Origin: Terriglobales bacterium
GTDB lineage: Bacteria > Acidobacteriota > Terriglobia > Terriglobales > Acidobacteriaceae
DNA length: 64,000 nucleotides
Direction of reading: 5' to 3'
NCBI GenBank assembly: GCA_035651655.1
Contig: DASRFG010000023.1
Coordinates: forward strand, 310,001 to 374,000
Of this stretch, positions 9,201 through 17,180 are shown piece after piece. A program made the position numbers and the translations under genes. The notes beneath the pieces are model-generated. The model was not told where the DNA came from, searched no databases, and was given only the letters and a program-made list of their open reading frames with translations. The number at the start of each line of letters is the position of its first letter. The stretch's first letter is position 1.

Positions 9201-9780
9201 AGTTGTTGTTGTCTTCACGCTGGCCATTCACTTCAATGCGGACATCGCCTCGGCCCAGGGATGCGGAAGCATTCAGGGCGCTGGCCGTACCTGGCGACAA
9301 AGTCAGCAATTGCTGAAAGTTTTGCGTCGCCAGGGGCAGGTTGCGGATGGTGCGGGCGTTGATTGACTCCCCAGTGGTGGCGGTCGTGGTCTCCACCGTC
9401 TGCACTTCGCTCGTGACTTCAATCTTCTCTTGAACAGTTTCTGGCCGCAGCCTCGCCGTCATACGCGTGGTTTCGGTGATACGGACCACGACATCGGCTA
9501 CGGTGCCGCTGGCGAATCCGGGGGCAGAAACAGTGATGTCATAGTTGCCGACTGGTAGCAGCGGAGCATTGAACACGCCGCTAGGCTCTGTCTTCACCAC
9601 GCGCGCCACTTCCCCGGTGCCTTTGTTGACGATGCGCACTTCGGCGTTGGGAACAACCGCGCCGGTGGGATCAGTCACTGTTCCGGTGATGGCGCCGGTA
9701 GCGCCGCCTTGGGCAAAAACATTGGCGGGTAAGGCCATCAAGAACAAAAACGAAAGTAAAATGCTTGCAGCTCTTTTCAT
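6232..9780 (-). CDS. Oar-like TonB-dependent receptor
   Basis: A large outer-membrane protein of 1182 residues. A signal peptide (MKRAASILLSFLFLMALP, cleavage near VFA-QG) is followed by a carboxypeptidase-regulatory-like beta-sandwich (about residues 30-110, TGTVTDPTGAVVPNAEV), a plug domain (about 120-240) and a long beta-barrel that ends with the aromatic F of FSMRYAF. Such proteins are abundant in Acidobacteriota and import or bind large substrates using TonB energy. I start at the ATG 9780 (AGGTGGG ribosome-binding site), not the in-frame ATG at 9792. The stop overlaps the ATG of the AhpD-like gene, making this the first gene of a five-gene operon. The 222 bp upstream presumably carries the promoter. 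I see no clear operator. Confidence 0.92.
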   Translation of the reverse strand: MKRAASILLSFLFLMALPANVFAQGGATGAITGTVTDPTGAVVPNAEVRIVNKGTGEVARVVKTEPSGVFNAPLLPVGNYDITVSAPGFASGTVADVVVRITETTRMTARLRPETVQEKIEVTSEVQTVETTTATTGESINARTIRNLPLATQNFQQLLTLSPGTASALNASASLGRGDVRIEVNGQREDNNNYQIEGISASDYNVAELTNTPLPSPDVVQEFKVQTSLYDATQGRNGGGNINAILKSGTKDFHGDAFEFFRNDALNANEFFLKGHGQPRPVVKQNIFGGSLGGPVLPSGKLGFFFFNYQGTRQRSGLSPGTFVSTIIPSLPTDRSATSLATTLLGGPAFANNIDPVALKLLQFKSNQFGGAGGGWLIPSVPNGQLTVSTPGKYTDDQFTANWDREFRGGNDHLSGRFFFSNFESLLPYGAGGLTATLGGGIVPSDLNFPLDEPVHDRFLSLAETHVFSPRVVNELRFGYVRIDNKAINTPIVNVGDLGINRPNDNIYKTIYKLTLSTINIGPTPGADQSQLQNNYTWLDTVSWTRGTHRLRFGGQYDKILLDKNFPQTFNGELFFAPSPQPTSLPAFVCGKDLTNPAVPAPCSDFQNLLLGAPFFSFGGSGVSNHEYRINDYAFFGQDDVNLTPNLTMNAGLRLEITGAVRDNLDHIGNTVAALAAAGQSPFIYPKGVNRFKIPGFVGTASETTMNNNYARNWGPRIGFAYDVGGHHTTAVRAGYGIFYVREDVGTIDQLSFTTPILPITFASGPPGTMSTLFSTGPGKLPAAGVIDPAYVPVYSHFQGFVDCASGAPTTDTTQCPAFDGNTINLFGLEVPRHFVSPNTQQWNLTVQREIKKDWIVEVGYVGTKGTHLRETRDNIQARIASPSNPIVLTTPGGQTFRITENSATNAAARSPALGLAPSGYQLFANDAYSHYHSFQTSLTHRLSKGVYVLTSYTFSKAIDATSSGNTAFNTAFNDQTSLDASRGLSDFDRTHRLVISYTWDLPFFSTAKGFTGGLLGHWALSGITTFQSGVPFSIIDSAGGSAYSLSSPNTTTANLAPGATIDSALTHGGTEDRLNNYVNINAFAPVPAVPFAADGVKGYGTLGRNIYRGPFQQNWDFSLAKTFHITERQNFKFGADFFNLWNHPAFNAPSFTDIENPASFGHITSTAGTPRLIQFSMRYAF

Positions 9781-10002
9781 AACCCACCTCATCCTGAACT
9801 TTTCCGCTGGGCGGTTATTCCGAACAGCAGTGCTCGGCTACACGAATGCACGAGCTCGCCGCTTCATATGAAACAGCTTGAGATCAGCGGTATCCCGGGC
9901 TAGCCTTACTGGGGATTGGCCCGCAAGTTTACACCTTAGACGGCAACTTGGAAAGACGGTCTCAAGTTTAACTCTGAATTTTTATGGTTCGGAGACGCGC
10001 GA

Positions 10003-10791
10003 TTAAAGTCCTTTGTAGGCGCCGCCATCCACAAGAATTGTCTGGCCGGTAACATACGAAGCCCGCTCAGAAGCCAGCCACACGATCGTGTCGGCAAATT
10101 CGCGAGGGTCGCCGACGCGCTTCACCGCGCTGTCAACTGCCCAACTTTCGAATATTTCCTTTTCGTTCTTTCCGGTGGCCTTTGCCCGGGTTGTAGCGAG
10201 TTGCTTTAGCCGGTCAGTGGCCATGTAGCCTGGGCTCACATTGTTGACCAGAATGCCGTCTTTACCGAATTCGTTGGACAAGCTTTTCATCAACCCAACC
10301 ACTGCGGCACGGACAGCATTGGAAAGGACAAGATCCGGAACCGGCTGTTTCACCGTGACCGAGGTGATGGTGATGAAGCGGCCCCACTGGTTGCGCTGCA
10401 TGTGCGGGATCACCTGGTGCGCGAAATAAACCGCGCTCAGGAAATTGAGCTCTGTAGCTCGGCGCCATTCTTCGAGGGTGGTGGCCAGGAAGCCTTTGGC
10501 GGGTGGACCACCGGCATTGGTGACACAGATATCAATTCGACCGAAACGCTCTGCCACTTTGGCAACGAAGGCTCGCACCGCTTCCGGATCGGCGACATCC
10601 AGCGCCTGGGCGAAGGTCTCCACTTTATGCTTCTTGGAAATCTGTGCAGCCGCGGCGTCGATGCTGGATTGCGTGCGCGAGCACATCGCCAGCTTGCAGC
10701 CTTCCGCAGCCAATCCCTCGGCGGTGGCTTTTCCCAACCCCTGGCTCGACGCGGCTACGATTGCCACTCGGTCTTTCAAGCCTGTTTCCAT
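10003..10791 (-). CDS. SDR-family oxidoreductase with atypical active site
   Basis: A short-chain dehydrogenase/reductase-like protein of 262 residues starting at ATG 10791 (METGLKDRVAIV). The nucleotide-binding motif reads AASSQGLG where TGxxxGxG is usual. NAG is conserved in VTNAGGPP and the C-terminal DGG in ILVDGGAYKGL. The catalytic Ser is present (ITSVTVK), but the YxxxK pair is replaced by S-N-A-V-R in VLSNAVRAAV. This replacement is known in a subgroup annotated as 3-oxoacyl-ACP-reductase-like, so classical Tyr/Lys chemistry is unlikely. The substrate is unknown. The start faces ilvE across 104 bp, implying a divergent promoter region. The frame extends 165 nt further upstream, but that extension would run into the start of ilvE. 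Confidence 0.85.
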   Translation of the reverse strand: METGLKDRVAIVAASSQGLGKATAEGLAAEGCKLAMCSRTQSSIDAAAAQISKKHKVETFAQALDVADPEAVRAFVAKVAERFGRIDICVTNAGGPPAKGFLATTLEEWRRATELNFLSAVYFAHQVIPHMQRNQWGRFITITSVTVKQPVPDLVLSNAVRAAVVGLMKSLSNEFGKDGILVNNVSPGYMATDRLKQLATTRAKATGKNEKEIFESWAVDSAVKRVGDPREFADTIVWLASERASYVTGQTILVDGGAYKGL

Positions 10792-10895
10792 AGGCAAAGG
10801 ATTATACAAATAACCCTGCGCAGCTCCTCGTGAACTATGACTTGCCCAAGTAGCGCCGCAAAAGGTACGCTGGAGGCTGAGTTTCGAGACCCCAA

Positions 10896-11846
10896 ATGCC
10901 TCCGCTTTCCCGTTATGCATGGATGAATGGCGCCTTGGTCGATTCCAAGGACGCAAAGGTCCCCCTGATTAATGCCGGCCTGCACTACGGCATCGCCGTC
11001 TTCGAGGGCATCCGTTCGTATGCCACTCAGAATGGCCCTGCGATTTTCCGTCTGGATGAACATGTGGACCGCCTGCTCGATTCGGCAAACGTCATTGGCT
11101 TTCATAATCTTCCGGTCACGCGCGAGGGCGTGGTTGATGCCATTAAGAGGACACTGGCCGCCAATGGCTTCGGCGACGCTTATATACGACCGATCATTCA
11201 CCTCGACGGCGCCATGAACCTGGTGATCGAGTCGGGAACGCTGGAATTCGCGGTTGCGGTTTGGGAGTGGAAGGAATTCTTCGGTAAGGAGGCCAAGCAG
11301 CGCGGCATTCGCGCCAACATCGCCTCGTTTACGCGGCACCACCCAAACATCGCGATGACCAAAGCGAAGATCGCCGGCAACTACGTGAACTCGGTGCTGG
11401 CAAAAAGCGAATCACAGCGGCTGGGCTTTGACGAAGCCATCATGCTGGACCCAACAGGGTATGTGGCCGAGTGCACGGGCGAGAACTTGTTTGTGGTTCG
11501 ACGCGGCACCATCTTCACTCCATCCACGGCGGCCATCCTGGAAGGCATTACTCGCGACGCTCTCATCACTTTAGCGCGCGATCTGGGGCACACCGTAGTT
11601 GAGGAGCCGATCTCCCGCGACCAGCTTTATATAGCTGATGAGGTATTCGTTTGCGGAACTGCTGCCGAAGTGATCGCGCTGCGCGAAATTGATGGCCGCA
11701 AAATCGGCTCCGGGAAGGCTGGTCCGATAACGCTTGCGCTGCAGGATGAATTTGAGGCGCTTACGCGGGGACGACACCGGCGTTCGACTGAATGGCTGAC
11801 TCCGGTGGAAGTCGGGCAGGGCCGAACTGCGTCAAAAGTGGTTTGA
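10896..11846 (+). CDS. ilvE: Branched-chain amino acid aminotransferase
   Basis: A fold-type IV PLP transaminase of 316 residues that interconverts Val/Leu/Ile and their 2-oxo acids. The PLP lysine is K158 in AKIAGNYVNS. The family signatures are clear: LHYGIAVFEGIR near the N-terminus, GENLFVVRRG and EGITRDALI in the middle, and DEVFVCGTAAEV for phosphate binding. The length equals that of typical IlvE proteins. It is followed after 76 bp by a transsulfuration-type enzyme on the same strand. The intergenic stretch holds a short hairpin (11888-11903) just before the next ribosome-binding site and no T-run, so the two may be co-transcribed. Confidence 0.92.
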   Translation: MPPLSRYAWMNGALVDSKDAKVPLINAGLHYGIAVFEGIRSYATQNGPAIFRLDEHVDRLLDSANVIGFHNLPVTREGVVDAIKRTLAANGFGDAYIRPIIHLDGAMNLVIESGTLEFAVAVWEWKEFFGKEAKQRGIRANIASFTRHHPNIAMTKAKIAGNYVNSVLAKSESQRLGFDEAIMLDPTGYVAECTGENLFVVRRGTIFTPSTAAILEGITRDALITLARDLGHTVVEEPISRDQLYIADEVFVCGTAAEVIALREIDGRKIGSGKAGPITLALQDEFEALTRGRHRRSTEWLTPVEVGQGRTASKVV

Positions 11847-11922
11847 AATATTGTAGCTCGACAGATTGCTAGTCATCGAATTACGCAGAGCTTCGCCCGA
11901 AGCTGCAGCCAGGAGCTGAATC

Positions 11923-13122
11923 ATGTCACGCAAAAAATATCGGATTGAGACCGTTGCAGTGCGCGGTGAATCCTTGCCGGAACATAAGAGCGGCCCCATC
12001 AACACACCGATTTATCAGAGCTCGACATTCCAGGTGGCCGACAACGACGAGCAGACCGCGGCCATCGCTGGCGACCGGTTTTATACCCGATATGGCAATC
12101 CCACCCATACCGTGGTCGAAGAAGCCATTGCGAGCCTGGAAGGCGCCGATGCTGCATTGCTATTCGCTTCCGGAATGGCAGCCATTACCACTTCAGTGTT
12201 GGCGTTGATTCGTAAAGGCGATCACATTGTTGCGCAAGCCGATCTTTATGGCGGCGCCCTCAAATTTTTTAGCCAGTGGTTGCCGAAGTTGGGAATCGAA
12301 ACCTCGTTTGTTGAAACCACGCAGGTCGAAGAATTCGAACGCGTGATCCGGCCCAACACACGATTGATGTATCTGGAGTCACCCACTAACCCAACCCTCA
12401 AGCTCCTGGACCTGGAACGCGCGGTGGGAATCGCAAAAAAGCACAACTTGGTCACGCTGATTGATAATACTTTTGCCACGCCCATCAATCAGCGGCCCGC
12501 AGAGTTTGGGGTGGATGTTGTGCTGCATTCGGCAACCAAGTATCTAGGTGGCCATGGCGACCTGATCTGTGGCGTCGCCGCTGGACGGCGCGACTTGATT
12601 CACGAAATTCATGGCACCCGCACCGAACTGGGCGGGGTGATGGACCCGCACGCGGCATTTCTTCTCCTGCGCGGGATTAAGACCTTGGCAGTTCGGGTGG
12701 AGCGGCAGAATGAAAACGCGCTTCGCGTGGCCCAATTTCTGGCAAACAATCCGCGGGTAAAGCGCGTGCACTACCCTTTCCTGAGCACTCATCCTCAGCA
12801 TGCGCTCGCTGCCAAGCAGATGAATGGCGGCGGTGGCCTGCTCAGCTTTGAGGTTGATGGCAGCGGCGAAGATACTCGGAAGTTTGTAGAGTCACTCAAT
12901 CTTTTCGCTTTGGCGCCCAGTCTCGGTGGGGTGGACTCGCTGGTTACCATCCCCGTGCTCACATCTCATGCCATGGTCCTGCCGGAGGAAAGAAAGAAGA
13001 TGGGGATCAGCGATCAATTGGTGCGTCTGGCGATCGGAATTGAGAGCGCGGATGACCTGATCGCGGATCTCGACCAGGCATTCGCTGCCATCACCGCTCG
13101 GCAGCACGCCCACGTAGGGTAG
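11923..13122 (+). CDS. Cystathionine gamma-synthase/lyase-type PLP enzyme
   Basis: A Cys/Met-metabolism PLP enzyme of 399 residues. The PLP lysine is K206 in [11 protein letters not shown], with the phosphate-binding FASGMAAI (81-88), YTRYGNPT (54-61) and the nitrogen-binding aspartate in LIDNTFATP. It catalyses a gamma- or beta-elimination/replacement in methionine, cysteine or homocysteine metabolism. Synthase, lyase and gamma-lyase members cannot be separated by eye. A GGAG ribosome-binding site (CAGGAGCTGAATC) precedes the ATG. It is downstream of ilvE on the same strand. No SAM riboswitch is visible in the 76-bp gap. Confidence 0.88.
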   Translation: MSRKKYRIETVAVRGESLPEHKSGPINTPIYQSSTFQVADNDEQTAAIAGDRFYTRYGNPTHTVVEEAIASLEGADAALLFASGMAAITTSVLALIRKGDHIVAQADLYGGALKFFSQWLPKLGIETSFVETTQVEEFERVIRPNTRLMYLESPTNPTLKLLDLERAVGIAKKHNLVTLIDNTFATPINQRPAEFGVDVVLHSATKYLGGHGDLICGVAAGRRDLIHEIHGTRTELGGVMDPHAAFLLLRGIKTLAVRVERQNENALRVAQFLANNPRVKRVHYPFLSTHPQHALAAKQMNGGGGLLSFEVDGSGEDTRKFVESLNLFALAPSLGGVDSLVTIPVLTSHAMVLPEERKKMGISDQLVRLAIGIESADDLIADLDQAFAAITARQHAHVG

Positions 13123-13321
13123 ACCTGCATGGATTCGACCGTCGCAAGTTGAACTGCAGAGTAGAGTCTCTGCACGTCGGCTTCTCTGCTGCAAGCCGTT
13201 CCTGCTCTCGATTTTGGGCCCACCGCCCTTAGCGAATAGCCATCCAACTACTGAGGACACGATGGGATTGTGTAGCTGAGCCACTCTGCCAAAAAATCTT
13301 CAAAATAAGGGAGCACAGGGA

Positions 13322-13936
13322 ATGCGAACATATTTGCTAATACCAGCGACACTGCTGATGACAGGGGCGCTTGCCCTGGCACAGAGCACAACGGGTTCCA
13401 CCAGTACAGGCACAACCGGCAGCACCGCAACTCAGGGCACCACGGCAACGCCGGGTGCGACCACCGGAAGCAGCTCCACTCAGAGCACGACCACCACGAC
13501 TACTACTCCAGACAGCACTATGCCTGGCCAAACCGGGACGACAACGACGACTCCATCTACCGCTACTCCGAATCAGACTACGACACCGGGGTCAACCAGC
13601 ACGACTTCACCGAGCACAACGTCCCCGACGCCGGCTCCCAGTGCCAGCTCGCCGAGCGCTACAACGCCAGTACCGGCTCCCAGCACAGCGAGTCCAACAC
13701 CGAGCACTGCTTCGCCGACGCCCAGCACCACAACGCCTGCAACTACCTCCCCAAGCAGCACCAACACCACGACGCCGAGCACCAGCCCGAGCAACATGCC
13801 TCCGAGCACAACATCCCCCAGCACGACTACTCCGGGCAGCACGACGTCGCCGAGCAGCAGTCCGAACACCGCGACTCCGCCGAGCAGCACCAACGGGACC
13901 ACTCCTCCTGCGAGCAGCACTCCGCCGCAGCGGTAA
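13322..13936 (+). CDS. Exported Thr/Ser/Pro-rich low-complexity protein
   Basis: A 204-residue protein with a signal peptide (MRTYLLIPATLLMTGALALA-QS) followed almost entirely by Thr, Ser, Pro, Gly and Ala in imperfect repeats such as TSPSTTSPTPAP and STTTPGSTTSPSS, ending ASSTPPQR. No folded domain is recognisable. Such mucin-like sequence suits a cell-surface, spacer or matrix component. The ATG follows an AGGGA ribosome-binding site and the gene stands alone, closed by a strong terminator 20 nt after the stop. A second exported Ser-rich protein at 38312 also ends TPPQR. Antisense frames across the low-complexity region are artefacts. Confidence 0.75.
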   Translation: MRTYLLIPATLLMTGALALAQSTTGSTSTGTTGSTATQGTTATPGATTGSSSTQSTTTTTTTPDSTMPGQTGTTTTTPSTATPNQTTTPGSTSTTSPSTTSPTPAPSASSPSATTPVPAPSTASPTPSTASPTPSTTTPATTSPSSTNTTTPSTSPSNMPPSTTSPSTTTPGSTTSPSSSPNTATPPSSTNGTTPPASSTPPQR

Positions 13937-13956
13937 AGCGGTTACAACTACAAACA

Positions 13957-13988
13957 AAGGCCGACTGTTGAGGTCGGCCTTATTCTTT
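13957..13988 (+). terminator. Intrinsic terminator after the Thr/Ser/Pro-rich gene
   Basis: AAGGCCGAC (13957-13965) pairs perfectly with GTCGGCCTT (13973-13981), leaving a 7-nt loop, and is followed by TTATTCTTT. It lies 20 nt after the stop codon. It may also help end transcription of the minus-strand gene converging from the right, whose stop is at 14006, because the stem is preceded on its other side by only a weak A-rich stretch. Confidence 0.85.
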
Positions 13989-14005
13989 CGCGGTACTTTC
14001 CGAGA

Positions 14006-15769
14006 TCACTTAGCTGCCCATGACACCGGGATGTCGTGTCCCGCTCCGCGAAGCACTTTTCCGGGTAAAGCATCAGTGGGCTTCCCCCCATCCACCACCG
14101 GCACCCCATTCACCAGCACGTATTCCATGCCTTGCGAGAGCTGATTGGGATTCGCGAAGGTCGCCAGATCACGAATGGTTGCGGGATCGAACACCACCAC
14201 ATCTGCCCACATGCCTCTTTTCAGCACACCGCGATCCACCAGCCGCATGCGTTGCGCCGGCAGCGCGCTAAACTTACGGATAACTTCTTCCAGCCGCAGC
14301 TTTTTCTCTTCGCGAACATACTTGCGCAGAATGCGAGGAAAAGTGCCATACGCGCGCGGATGCGGATGCTCCTTTCCCAAGATCCCTGTGGGAGCTGTGC
14401 CCGAAGAGTCATTGTCCACTGCGACCCAGGGCTGCTGCAGTGCGAGCGCGACATCCGGCTCGGACATTCCGAAAACGGCAACTTCGGTAAAAGCATTGTC
14501 CTGAATGAGAAGATCGAAGAGCGCGTCAATGGGATCTTTGTTCCAAAGTTTCGCGACCTCGGCCAGCGTCTTTCCCTGTAACGGGACAAGCTCGGGCTTT
14601 TGTACGACCCCAATCAGAATTGATTGTGGCCCGGGAATCTCGTCCCACTCGTTGTCCCAATCCGCGCTCGGATTCTGCATCTCCTTGCGGATGCGGCCGC
14701 GTATCGCGGGATCTTTGAGGCGCTCGATCATCTTTGCATCGCCGCCATCGTGTGCCCACGGAGGAATGAATGCTGAAAAACTGTTGAACCATGCCGGATA
14801 CGCGTAGGTGTCAGCGGCGACATCCACGCCCGATGCACGCGCAGCTTCGATTTTTGCGATCACCTGCGGCATCTTGCCCCAGTTCTGCTTGCCCGCAACC
14901 TTCAAGTGCCAAATCTCCACTGGAAGGTGGGCTTCGCGCCCAATGCGTATGGCCTCGTCGAGCGCCGCCATCTCGGCGTCGCCTTCGCTACGCATGTGAG
15001 AGGCATAGATGCCGCCGAACCGCGATGCTTCGCTAGCCAGGGCGATCAACTCATCGGTCTTGGCATAGGGAGCGGGCGCGTATTCGAGCGACGTGGAAAC
15101 GCCGACCGCTCCCTGTTGCATTGCCTGCCGCACCAACTGCTTCATTTGCTCGAGTTCTGCCGGACTGGGCGCGCGATCAACATCGCCGAGCACCATGCGC
15201 CGCACCTGGGTTGCGCCCACATAGGTGGCGAGGTTGATGCCCATTCCCTGTTTCTCCAGGCGAGCGAAGTACTGGTCCAGAGTGCGCCAGGTGGGAGTGA
15301 TCTGCAGGTGATCGAAAGTTACCTGGTCGGCTTTGATGATGGCGTCATTCAGCGGCGCCACCGAGCCGCCCTCGCCGGTGATTTCGGTGGTGATGCCCTG
15401 AAAAATCTTGGACGGCAGGTGGGGATTCACCAGGATGGTCAGTTCAGATTGTCCCAGCATGTCAATAAATCCCGGAGCTACTACCATTCCGTGCGCGTCA
15501 ATGGCTCGCTTGCTGGGTGCATCTGCCAAATTGCCGATGCCTGCGATGCGTCCATCGCGGATTCCAACATCGCCGGAATACCACGGGGAGCCGGTGCCAT
15601 CAATGATGTGGCCGTTACGGATCACGAGGTCGTAGGGCTGGACCGCGGAGGTTTGAACGGCGGAGGGTTGAACGGCGGAGGGTTGAACGTCGGAGGGTTG
15701 AATCTGGCACCAAAGTGATGATCCAAGCGCGAAGACGAACAAGACTATCCACGACAGCCGCTTGAGCAT
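14006..15769 (-). CDS. Exported D-aminoacylase-type amidohydrolase
   Basis: A 587-residue protein with signal peptide (MLKRLSWIVLFVFALGSSL), then a short repeat (VQPSA units, residues about 25-45), then the amidohydrolase fold typical of N-acyl-D-amino-acid deacylases: DLVIRNGHIIDGTG, GDVGIRDGRIAGIG, APGFID, and a C-terminal RGVLKRGMWADVVVFDP. Metal-ligand candidates include the H of YASHMRSEGD and the H of EIWHLKVAG. The usual HxH after GFID is absent: the sequence is GFIDMLGQSE. So either a different metal site is used or the specificity differs. A GGAGG ribosome-binding site precedes the ATG. It likely removes acyl groups from D-amino acids or dipeptide-like compounds outside the cytoplasm. 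Convergent with the gene on its left. Confidence 0.83.
   Translation of the reverse strand: MLKRLSWIVLFVFALGSSLWCQIQPSDVQPSAVQPSAVQTSAVQPYDLVIRNGHIIDGTGSPWYSGDVGIRDGRIAGIGNLADAPSKRAIDAHGMVVAPGFIDMLGQSELTILVNPHLPSKIFQGITTEITGEGGSVAPLNDAIIKADQVTFDHLQITPTWRTLDQYFARLEKQGMGINLATYVGATQVRRMVLGDVDRAPSPAELEQMKQLVRQAMQQGAVGVSTSLEYAPAPYAKTDELIALASEASRFGGIYASHMRSEGDAEMAALDEAIRIGREAHLPVEIWHLKVAGKQNWGKMPQVIAKIEAARASGVDVAADTYAYPAWFNSFSAFIPPWAHDGGDAKMIERLKDPAIRGRIRKEMQNPSADWDNEWDEIPGPQSILIGVVQKPELVPLQGKTLAEVAKLWNKDPIDALFDLLIQDNAFTEVAVFGMSEPDVALALQQPWVAVDNDSSGTAPTGILGKEHPHPRAYGTFPRILRKYVREEKKLRLEEVIRKFSALPAQRMRLVDRGVLKRGMWADVVVFDPATIRDLATFANPNQLSQGMEYVLVNGVPVVDGGKPTDALPGKVLRGAGHDIPVSWAAK
15647..15706 (-). repeat. 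Four tandem 15-bp units inside the D-aminoacylase-like gene
   Basis: Four imperfect copies of a 15-bp unit (plus-strand form GGAGGGTTGAACGGC) lie in register at 15647, 15662, 15677 and 15692. They encode VQPSA-like pentapeptides directly after the signal peptide. Units are nearly identical at DNA level, which points to recent expansion. Multiples of 15 bp keep the frame, so copy number could vary without inactivating the enzyme. Confidence 0.85.
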
Positions 15770-16029
15770 TTTTCCTCCCCAAGAATTGTGGAGAGCATCT
15801 TACCTGACCGAGGCTTACACAGTAGGGAAATCGCCGAGATCTCGATTGGGCCAGCGGTCATCTTGTGTGCAGCCGTCGTATAATCTGCACCGCCGATGCG
15901 TCGATCATTGCCGCCCTGCTTCTCCACCCTGGCCCAGGTTCGATCCCCATTCAAGTGCAAGCTGCCGCCGGGGCGGGCAGTCATAGGAGAGCTGTATTCG
16001 AGCGAGGAATACCGTGAGGGGCTGAGATC

Positions 16030-17094
16030 TTGAATCGACGAGAATTGCTGAAACTCGCGGTGGGAACAACCGCGGGAGCTTTGGCGCCGGGATTGGTGAA
16101 GCCGCTTGTCGCCGCCGCTACGCCGGCGCCGGCCACCAAGCGCACACCTGCGCTCGCCGCCTACGAGCGTCTGCGCTTCGGAGTTTCCTACCACTTCAGC
16201 ATGAACACGTTCACCGGTGACGATTATGAAACCGGCAAAGTGCCCGCCACCATCTACAACCCAACTCACCTCGATGTGCGGCAGTGGATTCGGGTCGCGC
16301 GAGACCTCGGAGCACGCTATGCAGTGCTTACCGCGAAGCACATGTCAGGCTTCTGTCTCTGGGATTCAAAGGGCTATGACTATGATGTGGCCGCGAGCGG
16401 CAACAAAACGGACGTAGTCGCGGCGTTCGTCTCAGCCTGCCGCGAATATGGTTTGAAGCCGGGCTTCTATTATTGCATTCTCGACCCCCACAACGAAGGT
16501 AAGTTCGACTGGGACGCACCCATCGGGGACAAATATTACCAACTCATCAAGCACCATCTGACGGAGCTGCACTCCAAATATCCGCATACCTTTTACCAGC
16601 TCCTCGATATCACCTGGAAGATTTCGCCGGAACAACGATGGGAACTGTATCGGCTCATCAAGCACTACAGCCCGAACTGTATTGTGGTCATGAACCAGGC
16701 GTATTACCAGAGCCGGCGCAACCTGGGCCGCATCTGCGAGCCCAAGAGTTGGCCCACGGACGTCATCAACGCTGAGGACACGCTGCCGCCTCCCGAAGGG
16801 CACAATCCGCACATTGGGTTCGAGGGCAAAACCTATTACATGCCCATGGAGGCGTGGATCCCGACCGGGCCGCCATACAAGCCGCTGCCTCCGATGCATA
16901 GTTGGTTTTGGCGCGAGGAGTTCAGAACCATGGATGCGGCTAACATCGCGCAGGTGTATCGCGACTGCATGCAGCGCAATTGCAATCTGCTGCTGAATTT
17001 ATCTCCCGATAAACGTGGCCTCCTGCCGGACGAGGCGGTTGAAACACTGCGAGAAGTGGCGAAGCGTATTAAGGCGAAGCGTATTAAGAAGTGA
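16030..17094 (+). CDS. Alpha-L-fucosidase-like glycosidase (GH29-type), exported
   Basis: A 354-residue protein starting at TTG 16030, with an AGGGG ribosome-binding site 9 nt upstream. The N-terminus NRRELLKLAVG followed by a hydrophobic Ala/Gly-rich stretch looks like a Tat-type signal. The catalytic domain shows GH29 features: RFGVSYHFSMNTF, RDLGARYAVLTAKHMSGFCLWDS and NLLLNLSPDKRGLLP near the C-terminus. GH29 enzymes hydrolyse alpha-L-fucosides. The activity here is inferred only from fold. At the C-terminus a 15-bp tandem duplication gives AKRIKAKRIKK. The next gene's longest frame overlaps it by 4 nt, but its likely start is 86 bp downstream. Confidence 0.8.
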   Translation: MNRRELLKLAVGTTAGALAPGLVKPLVAAATPAPATKRTPALAAYERLRFGVSYHFSMNTFTGDDYETGKVPATIYNPTHLDVRQWIRVARDLGARYAVLTAKHMSGFCLWDSKGYDYDVAASGNKTDVVAAFVSACREYGLKPGFYYCILDPHNEGKFDWDAPIGDKYYQLIKHHLTELHSKYPHTFYQLLDITWKISPEQRWELYRLIKHYSPNCIVVMNQAYYQSRRNLGRICEPKSWPTDVINAEDTLPPPEGHNPHIGFEGKTYYMPMEAWIPTGPPYKPLPPMHSWFWREEFRTMDAANIAQVYRDCMQRNCNLLLNLSPDKRGLLPDEAVETLREVAKRIKAKRIKK

Positions 17095-17180
17095 TCGGCG
17101 ATTTTTTAGAAGACCTTATTTATCTCCGCACCTCCGTTATATTGCCGCCGCTTAGCAACCTGTGGAACTCTCAAATTGAC

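Noticed and set aside
11847-11922. Riboswitch before the cystathionine-synthase-like gene
   Set aside because: Only 76 nt, with one short hairpin and no recognisable SAM-riboswitch core.
13573-13957. Minus-strand Val/Leu-rich and Arg-rich frames
   Set aside because: Antisense of the Thr/Ser/Pro-rich repeat. Composition is fully explained by the repetitive plus-strand codons.
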